Source of the DNA: Daphnia pulex | Lineage: Eukaryota > Arthropoda > Branchiopoda > Diplostraca > Daphniidae | Assembly: GCF_021134715.1 (NCBI RefSeq) | Contig: NC_060025.1 | Span: forward strand, 5,270,001-5,334,000 | Length of the DNA stretch: 64,000 nt | Direction: 5' to 3' | Shown: positions 11,339 to 22,346 of the stretch, piece after piece | How the letters are laid out: the number at the start of each line of letters is the position of its first letter | Position numbering within the stretch: the stretch's first letter is position 1 | Translations under genes and position numbers: made by a program | Notes under the pieces: model-generated | Database searches by the model: none | What the model was told of the DNA's origin: nothing | The model's input: the letters and a program-made list of their open reading frames with translations, nothing else

Positions 11339-12775
11339 TTAATTCATATTTCTGCATTTTCTTTTTAAATATGTTACCTTGGAGCTTTCACTGTCTTTTC
11401 TCTTCAATCTTTCGAGAATCGCCAATGATACTTGTCCGATCGCCTGTGATGCAGCAATAATGGCGTTGTTCTTCGCAGCATTTGATTCACTTTTCGATTT
11501 CCATGTTTCTAAAAACTCCTTGTCTCTTGCGTTTCTTTCGTATTCTAGATCGGTTAACCGATTCAGTGTTTCACCCGCGTTAGTTCTTGTTTTCATTTTC
11601 TATTGGATGGTAGATGAAGTTGATGACTTTTCTTCACACGAACGTTTCAAGTCTTCGTTGGGCAACTTTGATTTCGAGCCGGCTCCTACCTCATGCATAT
11701 ACTGCAGTATAACCGTGTCTTCGAAGCCAAGGATAGCATTCATTCGCTCAAAGTAAGGCCACTGCGATCTTTTGACGCTCCCATCCTTCTGAAGTTTCTC
11801 ATTGATGTTGTTGTAACGTTCCCGCAAAGATTTCCACTTCGCCATGCACCGTTCAACAGATACAGTAACTCCTTTCGTTTGCATTAAATCAGAAACCTAT
11901 ACTAGATATAAAGGCAAAAATTAAAAGTAATGATGAAAAAGTAAACAATTCAATCGTACTTCTGTCCGTATCCGTTTTTCCGGCTCTCGTTTCTTTTGAA
12001 AACGATGAAGGAACTTCTCGTAACAGGAGAGCAACATGAGAATTTCTTTGTCCTCCCAACGCTGACCAGATTTTGCAGTATCATATTGAGTAGATTGGGT
12101 TGGTTCTTCATTGCTTTCCACAACAACCTTCTCCGTATCTGCAATAAAACATATAATTATGGTTGAAAGTAGAAAACTATGAAAGAGAGAAAATATTTAC
12201 TACCTTTTCTAGCTAACGGTACAAGAACTAATTGCTGCGAGTGAGGGTGTGTTGCCTTCTCAAACGGTGGTGCACCTTTCACAAAAATATTTTTATTAGT
12301 TTCACAGACATATTACGCAATGATTAAAAAAAGTGTGTTGGGTTTGAAATTTGATAAATGCCTTAAATTTATTTACGAACAAATCTAACACACCAAATCA
12401 ATAAACTTACAAGGGGATGTAACTGGCAGTTGATTATGATGAAGAGATTTTGGAACAGATGGTAGGCATATAACATTTGGCACATTTCCTCTTGGTTCCA
12501 ATACAAGCGGCAGTTGATTATGAGGAAGAGATTTAGGAACAGATGGTAGACGTATAACAGTTGGAACATTTCCTCGTGGTGCCACAGCCACTGGTGAAAC
12601 CCCTATAGATTTTACAGATACAAACACACATCCCTATTAGGCTACGAATATTAATTATAATATTTTGATTAACTTACTTTGAACTGATGGAGTGTTATTT
12701 AACAGATATCGCACACCATTCACCGTAACATATCATGGCATGCGTGGTCTTGGTGGTGGAACAGACATTTTCACT
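11339..12775 (-). pseudogene. Harbinger companion protein, Myb/SANT-like (trihelix), element 1
   Basis: The model has short exons with GT-AG junctions. The first starts at ATG 12775 (MSVPPPRPRMP) and contains an in-frame TGA where Trp is likely. Next is an exon near 12600-12410 with a tandem repeat of about 28 residues (PRGNVPTVIRLPSVPKSL, then a second near-identical unit). A short exon near 12270-12205 follows, then 12120-11960 with the start of a Myb/SANT-like domain (GQRWEDKEILMLLSCYEKFL). At 11884-11600 the domain is completed (VSVERCMAKWKSLRERYNNI). A TAG at about 11609 interrupts the reading just before a coiled-coil tail at 11596-11339. In PIF/Harbinger elements this second protein binds the element ends and helps the transposase. 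The convergent arrangement fits one two-gene element. Confidence 0.75.
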
Positions 12776-12828
12776 TGTCGAGTTTTAACTTGTGTGAAAA
12801 GGAAAAATCGAAATTCGTCTACTCGCAA

Positions 12829-12855
12829 AGTATGAACTGTTCAGAGGTTCATACT
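12829..12855. repeat. 9-bp inverted repeat (hairpin) beside the BEL 3' end
   Basis: AGTATGAAC at 12829-12837 is the reverse complement of GTTCATACT at 12847-12855, with a 9-bp spacer. It lies between the Harbinger Myb gene and the BEL 3' region and could mark the BEL LTR end or a 3' RNA hairpin. Confidence 0.6.
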
Positions 12856-12876
12856 CGTCGATGCATCGAATAAAGT

Positions 12877-14214
12877 TTAGAATAAGCCTACTGAAACTGA
12901 ATTTGTTGGAACACACGAAAAAGATTTGTATTCCGGTTTTGCCACAATAGAAAAGATCTCGTTTAAATCAAAATGCTTATGAACACTAAAGAGGCGAGTG
13001 TCAATCGGCTCGATCGAGCCAAAGGAACAACGAGAACTCAGAAAAATTAGATAAGTTAGGGAAAATAGAAAAAGTGTGCGCGCGTATAAATCACAAGCTT
13101 TTGTCAGGATGACGTTGCCAAATGGCATCGAAATTAAGCATTGTGCATGATCAGCATTGTTGGAAACATCTGATGATGCGTCTTCTTCGAGGAGACAAAG
13201 CTTGTGAACGGGGCGCGTGTAGAGATGAGTGGTACAGTTGAGATCGGTCGGTCCATTGCCCTTTTTACTTGAAAGTGGAAGTGCACGGACGACTTTCACG
13301 TCGGCGGAACGAATAAATCCGTCTTGACCTTGGTGAACGTTGACTACTCGGCCTATTTGCCAATATCCTCGAGGAGAATTTGCAGTGACGACGAGGACCA
13401 AATCTCCGACGGCTAGATTTCGACGTTCACGCAGCCACTTCTGGCGCTCGATCCGATCGGGAACATATTCGCGTAGCCAGCGATTCCAAAAGTGAGTTAT
13501 AAGCTGTTGGGCGTGTTGGTGTCGCTTATGACTGGATGGCTGGGCGTCCGGAGGAAAATCCAAATTGCACCCAGGATGAGCGCGAAGCAACAAGAAATGA
13601 TTGGGTGTGAAAGCCTCCATATCGTCGGGGTTAACACTGACGTGTGTTAAGGGACGAGAATTGCGGAGCGCTTCTGCTCCCACCATCGCTGTGAACGGAG
13701 GAACGTCATCGTTGACAGACCGCTGGTTTAGAATGCCACGTAGAGCGGTTTTTGCAGATTTTATTAAGCTCTCCCAAGAGCCTCCGGAATGCGGAGCTGC
13801 TGGGGGGCTAAAATGCCATTCAACGGGTTGATTCTTCAATTTTTCAATTCTTTGCACCAGTTCTTGCGGCTTCCATCGTGACAGGGCATTGTTGATTTCT
13901 TGCTCTCCTGCTACCAAATTGGTGCCGTTGTCACTGTAGCACAACTTGGGCAAACCACGGCGGTCGGCGAAGCGAGAAAATGCGTTGACGAATGATTCCA
14001 AGTCAAGAGAATCTGCGATTTCGAGATGAACCGTACGGCAGTCCAAGCAGGTGAACATGACACCGTAGCGTTTGACAGTTCTCCGGAACATGACGACTGG
14101 AAAAGGCCCGAAAAAATCAATTCCGACATTGGTGAAAGACGGAAGGTGAGACTTCAGACGACTCGCTGGAAGGGGGCCCATCAAAGGAGGATCCGGTTGG
14201 CTATTTTTTAGCTT
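12877..14214 (-). pseudogene. BEL integrase core and C-terminal (DUF5641-like) domain
   Basis: The frame is open from just after the TGA at 14215-14217. Counting from the TTG at 14184, the DDE residues are Asp23 (GIDFFGPF), Asp85 (YSDNGTN) and Glu138 (GGSWESLIKSAK), preserving the catalytic triad that inserts cDNA into the host genome. A DUF5641-like region follows (HAQQLITHFWNRW; AVGDLVLVV; GRVVNVHQGQDG). About 90 C-terminal residues after SSDVSNNADHAQ do not look like integrase and probably read through into the 3' LTR (about 13170 downward). It has the same frame as the RT ORF upstream, separated only by the one stop codon. Confidence 0.88.
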
Positions 14215-16296
14215 TCACGGAAAGCAATGGCGGATGACTTTATTGATGGTAGCTCTCGGGTGAAGAACATGGTACTGCGAGCATAGATAGTGTAGAGTTG
14301 GCTCGGTAGCCGAATGAATGTTGAGCTTATGAACGTCGCTGATGATCATAATAGCTAGTTGACTGTCCGATGAGAGAACAATCGGATGTTTGACATCTTC
14401 TGGAAGCGACGAATGTTGAATTCTGCCTTCGAATCGGATGATGCCGAAGGTGTCTAAAACTGGTGTGAGTGTGGCTAGCTGCGAGGCAGTAGGCACAGGT
14501 TTTTTCTGTTTTAAGCATCGCATCTCTTCATCGAAATAATGGCGCTGGTCCACCCGAATGATGAATCGTAAGGCATCTCGGAATTCCGGCGCCTTAAAAA
14601 ACGGAGAGATGTTGCAAGAGTCGGGTTTGAGAGTTTGGTTGTTGACAAAGCGAAGCAGCCATGCTACATATCTTTTCAACTTGTGTAAATTAGACGAAGC
14701 TTTAAAAAGTTTAAAGGTGTGGTCGTCGGCCACTTGTACATAGCCGACCCACTTTGCTGGTGAAACTTCAGGATCATCGGAGGAGGGCTCAGTTATTGTG
14801 ATGCTTGCTGGCCAGGAACTTTGAGGCAAATCCGGCCCGCGAAACCATCGATGTTGAGGTGATGAATGAGTGGCTGGAATCCCTCGAGAAAAATCATCTG
14901 CGGGATTCACTTCTCCTGGGATGTGCCTCCACTGGCTGCTGTCCAATATTTCCGTGACGCGATGGGCCACGAAGGCGTGGTACTTACAGGACTTGGAATG
15001 AATCCACTGTAAAACCATTTGTGAGTCGCACCAATAAAAAATCTTTGCCGCGATTGGACCAAGCCCTTTGCTGGCTGTAATAGAAAGGCGGAGGCCAAGC
15101 ACAGCTCCTTGCAGCTCGAGTCTTGGCATTGAGAGCTGGCGAAGAGGTGACACTCTGGATTTCGCCAACAGGAGGGTGAGGCGAAAACTGGATTGATATT
15201 CTGCTCGTAGGTACACGCAAGCTCCAAAACCGAGTTCGGATGCATCCGTGCAGACGTGAAGCTCATAAGAAATTGGCTTTTCTTTTAATTGGAAGCACCG
15301 CGGGATTTTAATTGAATTAATCGCTTGGAGTTCGGTTGCCCATGAATTCCAAATGGATAAAAGACGTTGTGGAAGCGGATCTTCCCAATCACATCCGGAT
15401 CTCCAAATGTCTTGGAGTAGAATTTTAGCGCTCATCACAATCGGCGCCAAAAAGCCCAAAGGGTCGAAAACTGAAGCAACTTGCTGGAGCACTTGTCGTT
15501 TTGTTTTGGCGGTGGATTCGATGGATGATTTGAAATTAAATGAATCGTTCTCGCAATTCCATAGCAGACCCAGCGTGCGTTCGATTGGCAATTGATCGGC
15601 GTCTAGATCAAGCGATCGAAGGAGGTCGGATTTATCTAAAGTTGCCAATACTGTGCGAGACGTGGAAAGCCACTGCGCCATATTAAAGCCGCCACATTTC
15701 AACAAGGCGGAAACGTTTTTTACGACGTCAGCAGCTTCTTCTTCCGTCTTGGTTGAGTCCAAGTAATCGTCGACATAGATGTTTGTGAGAACACGCTCGG
15801 CTACTGATGGGTAACGGGATCCAAAATCTTCTGCGGTTCTTCTCAAGGCATAAATGCAGTTTGTGGGAGAAGATACTGCGCCGAATACATGGACGGTCAT
15901 CTGGAATGTTTTTGGTGATCCCACTTCGTCTGGATTTTTCCACAGGAACCGAAAGAGGGATTGTTGCTGGGCCGGAACTAACACCTGGTGGTACATTTTT
16001 TCGATGTCACCAGAAATTGGAACCGGAAAACGCCTAAATCGGAGAAGGACGCCAATTAAACTACTTAAAAGGTCGGGCCCTTTGTAGAGCTGGTTGAGTG
16101 AAGTTCCTCGATGGCGGGCTGACGGGTTGAAAATAACTCGCACCTTTTCTGGTTTGTGAGGATTAACTTCTCCGTGGTGAGGCATATACCAGATGAAACC
16201 TGGAGAGGCTGGTTCGGAGTCGTTAACTTCCTTGGCGTGACCCAACGATGTATTCCACCACAAATTTGGAATAACACGCCACGAACGCTGGATCAC
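14215..16296 (-). pseudogene. BEL reverse transcriptase, RNase H and integrase zinc module
   Basis: This is a 693-codon open frame. The RT carries the first catalytic Asp in SGDIEKMYHQV (about residue 97) and the YVDD box (residues 174-177). RNase H carries Asp351 (CTDASELGFG), Glu394 (MPRLELQG), Asp424 (WCDSQ) and a HIPGEVNPADDFSRG block. The end carries the integrase His/Cys zinc module (HKLNIH ... HCFP), where the second Cys of the CxxC pair is replaced by TGA. Upstream, about 15 codons of RT N-terminus lie in another frame (16336-16250), so one frameshift precedes the frame. All catalytic residues look intact, suggesting a fairly young insertion. Confidence 0.92.
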
Positions 16297-16335
16297 GCTT
16301 TAATCGTTTTTCTAATGAATTAAAATGACGGACGG

Positions 16336-17040
16336 CTACAGCATCAGCCCCACCTCGTATCGCTCGCCATTATGCTGTGTAGTTTTTTGTAGAATCTTCA
16401 GAGCGATTTTGTCTTCTTGCGTCGGAGTCGTGAGAGGACGAACGCCAAAGGTTTCTGTCAACCAAAATTGTGTCACAAAATCTTGAAGAAGTTGGTCGGA
16501 AAACCGATGAGTTGAAATTGAATTGACGGACGGGTTTAGCATGACTGACGGAACTGGACCGGCAATACACCAGCCGAAATGTGTTTTTATTCCGTCAGGA
16601 GCATCGTCGCCGTCGGATTGATATCGAGAATCGAGAACGTCATGAACCCGCATCACATCGCGTCCTAATAAAACTTCAACTTGCGCCAAGTTTGCATTGA
16701 TCGGCTCAATGTTGGTGAGATGGTCCCATTGGTGTTTGAATGTCGTCCAATCGACTTTTGCCGATTGGATTTCCAGCCTTGGCACCGTGTAACCGGCTTT
16801 AACATTCAACGATTTGCTGGTGTCGCTTGTTAAGATGTTAAAGGCTACTTTTCTTACTTTATTTTTCGGGTCATCGCCATGGAACGCGCTGAGTGGTGAT
16901 GACTCCAATGGTCCTTCCAGTATGAGATGTTTGGCGAGTTTGTCGATAATCAACGAGGCTTGACTTCCAGGGTCTAAGAGACCAACTGAATCTTTCTGAA
17001 TGCCGTTGGCTTCAACTATGATCGGCACCGTAAGAAGCAA
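16336..17040 (-). pseudogene. BEL aspartic protease (DUF1758-type)
   Basis: This 234-codon frame holds the protease active-site block LLDPGSQASLI; BEL/Pao proteases commonly have D-P-G-S or D-S-G-S here. It is followed by a conserved VEVLLGRDVM block and the WCIAGPV region that precedes RT. The protease would release Gag and Pol proteins from the polyprotein. Its tail GERYEVGLML stops just before RT, where some linker residues usually seen in the family are missing. It overlaps the zinc-knuckle frame by 25 bp in another frame, indicating a frameshift near 17030. Confidence 0.85.
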
Positions 17041-17629
17041 GGTTGTGATTGAATTCTCTTGCAGTAGATACTTGCCGAAATTTTTCTTGATTTAATTGCT
17101 GCTGCCGATTTATTCGATTCTTCTGATTGAGGTGGTACAAAAATCCGAGGTGCACCGTGCAGCAAAGGATGGTGCGGTGAAGAACATTCGTCGACGTTGC
17201 ACTTCTTTCTGCTGTTACACACGCGCATAATATGACCTTTGCTTAAGCAGCGCAGGCAACAACTCCATTGCTTAATCAAGTTGGCTCTTTCGTTTAGCGA
17301 CAGCGCGATGAATTGCTTGCACTGGGCTAGGCGGTGATCTTCTCGGCACAACAGGCACGTCCGTGTTATTGGGTTACTTCACCTACGTTCACCTCGCTAA
17401 ATTTTACGGTTTTGGGGGCGGGAGCTGGTGGTTTTTGATTGATGGAATTGATTGTCGGCGGATGCTTAGCTTTATTTTCCGGCTGCCGGCCCTGCTTTTG
17501 TCCATGTTTGTTTGTCAATGATGTAGCTGTAGAAATTTGACAACGTTTTGCCATCATTTCAGCTTTGGCGATCGTCTGAATACATGGAGCTAAATCTTGC
17601 AACGAGAGGCAGACTGGGTGGTTTTTCAC
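17016..17629 (-). pseudogene. BEL Gag C-terminal part with zinc knuckles
   Basis: Frame 17629-17366 is a basic, Gln/Pro-rich linker. Frame 17351-17016 holds Cys/His clusters: CREDHRLAQC, then CCLRCLSKGHIMRVC, then CNVDECSSPHHPLLH. These resemble the nucleic-acid-binding knuckles between Gag and protease in BEL/Pao elements. A frameshift separates the two frames at about 17360. Confidence 0.8.
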
Positions 17630-17734
17630 GATCTTTTTCCCTCACCTGCTTTGAAGCTCGGCGGGAAGCTTGGCGAGGATGATTTCTAAAATTCCGGATG
17701 ATTTCAGCTCATGATCGTAACCTCCGTGTTTTAA

Positions 17735-18244
17735 TTATGATACAGCCCCCGTGAGAGCTTGAGAAAACTTTAGTAAAGTCTTGTAGTCGTTGCTGGGAAC
17801 TTTCGGGAGCTCAATCAAAGATTGAATGTAAGCCCTGGACACTATTTGAGGATGTCCATATGTGGTTTCTAGTTCCGTCAAAGCTTCATGATACAAAGCC
17901 GGACTGCTTAGTGAATCGACCAGTCCATTCCTGATTTCATCTGACAAGGATCGTTTCAGAATTGCCATTTTTTCTGTTGTTGAGAGGGTGGCGTCTGAAT
18001 GCACTAAGTCCCGGAAGATCGCGATAAAATCTGGCCATTTCTTGGGATCTCCATCATAGGGCTTTATATCCATTTTGGGTAGCCGGGACACGGATCTTGT
18101 GTTTCTGATGAGATCACCCGCCTCTACTGTTTTTGTTGACTGAATGTCGTCGGTTTGGGTGGTCCACTGTTGAAAGTAAATTTTTTGGGTCGTTGATTCA
18201 GCTTCTTTAGAGTCGGTATTAGGCTTCCCACTTGACTCGTTCAC
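17735..18244 (-). pseudogene. BEL Gag core (DUF1759-like)
   Basis: This 169-codon frame contains the DUF1759 signature PKMDIKPYDGDPKKWPDFIA, then MAILKRSLSDEIRNGL and LETTYGHPQIVSRAYI. This domain forms the capsid-like part of BEL/Pao Gag. The frame stops at 17735; the next few dozen residues (SSGILEIILAKLPAEL) continue in another frame. Confidence 0.88.
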
Positions 18245-19117
18245 TTTTAGTTGAAGAAATTAGATTTGTTTTAAAGTTTTTCTTCAACTCTCTGCCGCTC
18301 ATCTTGTTGTTGAAGTAGCTGGCGTTGTTTTTCGTTGGCTTCGTCTAGCCCATTTGCGCCTTTTTCCTTTCAGCGCGTAGCTCGCTTCGGAACTTGTCAT
18401 TTTCATCTTCGATTTGTTTGGCTGCTAGTTGAACTTTTTTTATTTTGTCGCTGTGAACTTTATTGTAATCTGCAGCCAATAAAATCCGTTCTGCTTCGAC
18501 TGCCCGTTTAATTTTTTCTTTTTCTTGGAGTTGCATTTGAGCAAGCTGTTTCTCTAGTTCGATGCAGCGTTTTTTCTCATGGTCGAGGGCTCTTGCAAAG
18601 TCAGGCGAAGGTATGGCTACGGACGCGCTGGATGATTGGCGATGAGATGAATGATGACTTAGTGTGGAATTGGTGGGAGAAAGTCGTACTGGAGTACCTG
18701 GAGCAGCGTTTGATGGCGGTCGGGACGTGTTGAGAGTTAAGTATCAATGTTGTCGAAGATGCGTTGGGTGTTATCGTTGATTTCATCGACCCATCTTTTG
18801 TCTTCTGGGTCAACTGAACGTTTTAATGAACAATAATTGTTGTGACATGTCATGCATAGATTTCTTTGGGCGGAAAAATTTTCGCGATAGGTTCTGAGAA
18901 TGGTGCGACTTCCGCGGTCGACCATGTGTTTTGCGATCGTATTGGCCAGCCTGGTCAGACGAGACTTCTCATTTGATCTCTGTTGTTTGAGATCACGAGC
19001 TGTATTTAAAGGCGGGTATCTAGCGGTGTGATCCGTCTGCACATCAGCTGAGCGGCTGGGAGGCCGCGCAAGGTAACCACTTGTATTCAGATCATCACCG
19101 CCGTTGGCGGTTGCCAT
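18245..19117 (-). pseudogene. BEL Gag N-terminal region with coiled coil
   Basis: The likely Gag start is ATG 19117 (MATANGGDDLNT). The frame to 18737 contains a Cys/His-like stretch (NLCMTCHNNYCSLKR). After a frameshift, a Ser/Pro-rich piece (to 18601) leads into a long charged coiled coil (18536-18345, KIKRAVEAERILLAAD) and a Gln-rich segment ending in a stop near 18275. At least three frameshifts or stops make this part non-functional. Confidence 0.75.
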
Positions 19118-19205
19118 TTTGAAGTTGTTGTTGTTTTTTTTAGAATGATTTATGGGACGAAATGATTGTATTTGATGAAGGCATGAACTAATTACAGCGA
19201 GAGAC

Positions 19206-19395
19206 CCAATTTAGGACCATCAAGTCTGTACACAAATACACACAAAAATGTGATGACACATCAAGCCCAACTAGAAGCTGGCCCAATGAACCTTTGCAGG
19301 CTTAGGACCGCGCTCTTAGGACTATGACTGCGCTGGGCCCAATAACAGACGGACCAACAAGCCTAGGGTGACTTAGGACCAGTCGCTAGGACCAC
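19206..19395. repeat. Cluster of TAGGACC-like short repeats
   Basis: The heptamer TAGGACC or its variant TAGGACT occurs about five times in under 200 bp just upstream of the BEL Gag start (near 19213, 19304, 19317, 19370 and 19389). It could be a decayed tandem array in the BEL leader. No 5' LTR or clear primer-binding site could be assigned here. Confidence 0.5.
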
Positions 19396-19679
19396 GTGTT
19401 CGAATTTGTCTTGGCTTTCTTCTTGGATTTGGAGTAGTCGTCTTCTATCTCTTCTTCTTGCACGGCAGCTAGTTGTTGGGTCTTGGCTGCGGCTTCGGCT
19501 GCTCGGGCTGCCAAAATTTGTTTTCGGATTCTTTCAGCTTCTTGGATTGCCCAACGGATGTAATCTTGTCTTGCTTTTTTGTCTTTATCCTGTGCAGCTT
19601 CTCTTCTTTTATCGATCGGCTGCTTTTTCTTTGCGTTGACTCTCTTTCCTCTCTTCGTGTTGAGCGGCGTGCAAGGCAC
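19386..19679 (-). CDS. Lys/Arg/Ala-rich coiled-coil ORF, unknown
   Basis: This is a 97-codon frame upstream of the BEL element on the same strand. It is dominated by Lys, Arg, Glu, Ala and Gln in a heptad-like pattern (IRKQILAARAAEAAAK) with an acidic patch (EEEIEDD) and a basic tail. It could be another retroelement Gag scrap. No domain is recognised and no splice or promoter support is visible. Confidence 0.25.
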   Translation of the reverse strand: MPCTPLNTKRGKRVNAKKKQPIDKRREAAQDKDKKARQDYIRWAIQEAERIRKQILAARAAEAAAKTQQLAAVQEEEIEDDYSKSKKKAKTNSNTWS

Positions 19680-19827
19680 GGCTCAATGGGCTGTTCCTAC
19701 GGCGAGGCAGTTTTGATAGAGTAGACGGCCACTAGTGGCGACGCGACAACGAAAGAGAACTAGAATTCAGCGCGCTAGATGACAAAGCGGGAGGATGTGA
19801 AAATGCAGAACGACGGGAAAATGTGAA

Positions 19828-20960
19828 GTGCAACTAATCCAAAAGAAATCCGAAGTACCAGCAACATTCAAGAGGTTCACTGTGAAACTAAAGTCTGAGA
19901 CCGGAGAAGAAGCAAAGACCTTAAGGTCTGACGGAGGCGGAGAGTTCTGCAGCAACGACTTCCGAGACTGGCTGGCAAACTCAGGGATAATCCATCAGAT
20001 TACCCCTCCCTACACGCCACAATTAAATGGAGTCAGCGAACGAGCAAATCGGACTATTGTTGAATCAGCTAGAAGCCAAATATACGGGATGAATGTCCTC
20101 CAAGAACTGTGAGGCCTCGCCGTCAAATATGCCACCTACGTGCAGAATCGCTCCATCTCCAGCACTAACAACATCACCCCATATCAGCTCTGGCACGGGA
20201 GAGAACCCGATGTTTCTAACCTCAAAGTATTTGGATGTCTCGCCTTTGTTCACGTACCTGTTGAGAAAAGAAAGAATTCTGTTCAGCAAAAATCGATCCA
20301 GGGAATGATGTAGGCTACTGCGAGGGATCCTCTACTCTGTACAGGATCTGGGACCCTGCTAAGAAAACTCATCACCAGCAGAGATGTAATCTTTTAAGAG
20401 GGATCTACTGTCGAAAGCCCAAGGGCCACTGTGGATACAGACTACTACTCGATTTTCCCACAGCAGCCAGTGGTAATGTGCTGTTGTATAAACCCCAGGA
20501 AGCACCACATTTATTAACTGCCTTTACAATAGAAAATTGGTACTGATATGAACGCAGAGCCACCTCGATCAAGCCGAAGGAGAAGCTGGTGACCTGGACC
20601 CTGCCCAAATTGATGCTAATCAACCTGTCAATGATTCCCAAGGGGAGGATGATGATGGCAGTGATGAGGAGCAAATATATGATGATCCATTCCATGGATT
20701 CGAAAACCACCTTCATCATGTCCCACCTTCAACCACACGACTCCGACGATCAGCACGAATCCAGAAACAAACAGAGAAGCTATTTGATGTCTATTTTCAT
20801 TCATATATTTTTTGGAGGGGGGAGGAGGAAGACATGACCAGTAGGGCGTTTGGGCGTTTGGGCGTTGGCTTATTTTTGCTTTGCTTGGTCTCACTTATAG
20901 TCAAGACTGGTGGACATCGTTTCAATTTCAGTATCTCAAATATGAGTAAAGAAGCAATGG
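19828..20960 (+). pseudogene. Copia retrotransposon fragment: integrase core and linker
   Basis: From 19828 the frame shows the second half of a copia integrase core: TLRSDGGGEFCSNDF (second catalytic Asp), then PYTPQLNGVSERANRTIVE with the catalytic Glu. From about 20100 another frame continues (FGCLAFVHV), followed by an acidic linker (EDDDGSDEEQIYDD) and a basic RLRRSARIQKQ stretch near 20730, which in copia precedes RT. RT itself is missing. The region before 19828 lacks the integrase zinc module and first Asp. Order and strand are compatible with this being the continuation of the copia fragment at 8.6-9.5 kb. Confidence 0.8.
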
Positions 20961-21440
20961 AAATGTTGTAATAGTACAAAAACAATACAAATGTACTTTA
21001 AATCCAAATAGAGTTATTTTTCCCTTATTGTGCGTGAAGATAAAAAAGAGGTGGAGGGCTCAAATTTTAAGTAAACGTGCCTCATATGTGTAGCTAACGA
21101 ACGGCCAAGCGCCGTTTAAATTTATTTAGTTTTAATTCAGTATCTAACCAAAAATATATTTTAAAAAATGAATTTCAACCAAACACAAAAATTATTCTGG
21201 CAAGTGGGGAAAGATAATTTTATTTTAAAAATCTAAGACTTTAAGAAGTTATTTATTTTACAATTATTAACCAAAATCTCGAATGCCGAATGAATAAAAA
21301 AATGTCCATTTTTTACTGTACACCCTAATATGTATACATGTTAACTCAATATGGACACTTAGCAAATATGTGCATGTGGCTTGAATCGCTTACTCTTCCC
21401 TCTATAAGAATAACTGTTCGTAACAGATAGTCGGTCTCCG
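20961..21440. other. AT-rich spacer, no gene seen
   Basis: An AT-rich stretch without a supported frame or repeat structure. A short direct repeat of GGGCGTTT units lies just before it at about 20847-20870. Confidence 0.5.
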
Positions 21441-21476
21441 AGACCACCTCACATTTCTCGTATCAACACGGCGGAA

Positions 21477-22280
21477 TTGCGCCTAAAAGTGGCAGCTACA
21501 ATTGGTAGAATAGTGCTACCATTAGTAGCTTCGGAGCAGCAGATAGAATCCTTAGTGACCAAATTAGCAGGCGTCGTTTTTGCGCCAGCGTGCGAACCAA
21601 CAAAGGGGCAACCAACTCTCGCATCAGTCGCGGGGTATGCCTTGGTGAAACCAGGAGCTATGCGCTCTGAGACATAGGGCAATACAGGCCTTCAAAGGCT
21701 GGTCCAACCTGAGAACAGACGAAAACAGGGCCATTTTTTTCTGCCTCTAAGTCTATTTATCAGAGAGAGTTGTGACGCGCCAAGAGAGCTTCTAGGTTTT
21801 ACTTCTGGCAGACCAACCGAATCGGCAGGTCATGCCCTCAAATCGTTTTGTGAGGCGGGAATTCTCAAAGAGCGTACCACTGCTTGCGGCTTTTTAGACA
21901 TTAAAAGCACTTTTGACACTGTCCGGCACCCCGCAATTCTTGCGGCTCTTGCCCGGCGCGACTGTCCGATTTACTTGGTCAAACTTGTGTCTTTCTTCCT
22001 ATTCAACCAACTGGCGCTCCTCTCCCATAACGGTTCCTCAGCAAGCTTCTCTATTAATTTAGGCTGCCCTCAGGGTGGAGTTTTATCTCCCTTTTTGTGG
22101 TCCGTCCTTATTGACGACGTCTTGAGACTCCACTTAGATTTTCCCTTCACCATAGTAGGCTTCGCAGATGACCCAACCTTAGTCACATCGCACAAAGATC
22201 CAGCTATAGCGACTCATAACCTCCAGCTTATGTGCAATCAAGTACTTCACTGGTGCGTCCAAAAAAAATGTCATTGAGTG
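21477..22280 (+). pseudogene. LINE (Jockey/I-like) reverse transcriptase relic
   Basis: The RT palm is recognisable from about 21790: GFTSGRPTESAGHAL, then FLDIKSTFDTV with the first Asp, then LGCPQGGVLSPFLW, and the catalytic box FADD at about 22165 (GFADDPTLVTSH). Two frames are involved, split near 21960. The frame 21477-21677 upstream is open but not clearly assignable. Homologous blocks occur in the minus-strand LINE at 3.2-3.7 kb (GRSTESAG, FLDIKSAFD, GCPRG), so both belong to one clade. The thumb and 3' parts are missing; gypsy sequence on the other strand follows. Confidence 0.8.
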
Positions 22281-22346
22281 CTCCCAAATCGATGTTCATG
22301 TTAATATTTAACAAATCTGTTGATTGGTCTGATCTTCACCTTTCTA

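Larger units (their letters stand above)
12877..19117 (-). mobile_element. BEL/Pao LTR retrotransposon, nearly full length internal region
   Basis: In transcription order (high to low coordinates) it contains Gag (19117-17370), zinc knuckles (17351-17016), protease (17040-16336), reverse transcriptase and RNase H (16296-14900), H2C2 zinc module (to 14215), integrase core and C-terminal domain (14214 to about 13170), and then a probable 3' LTR. This PR-RT-RH-IN order with a DUF1759 Gag and a DUF1758 protease is diagnostic of BEL/Pao. I found no matching 5' LTR upstream of 19117, so the 5' end is truncated or replaced. Pol frames are long while gag is broken. Confidence 0.92.

Noticed and set aside
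17360..17630. Programmed frameshift in BEL gag
   Set aside because: There are several breaks of different kinds in gag, so ordinary decay explains them better.
21449..21682. 77-codon minus-strand frame
   Set aside because: It overlaps a plus-strand frame upstream of the LINE RT blocks and neither can be assigned; not reported as a gene.
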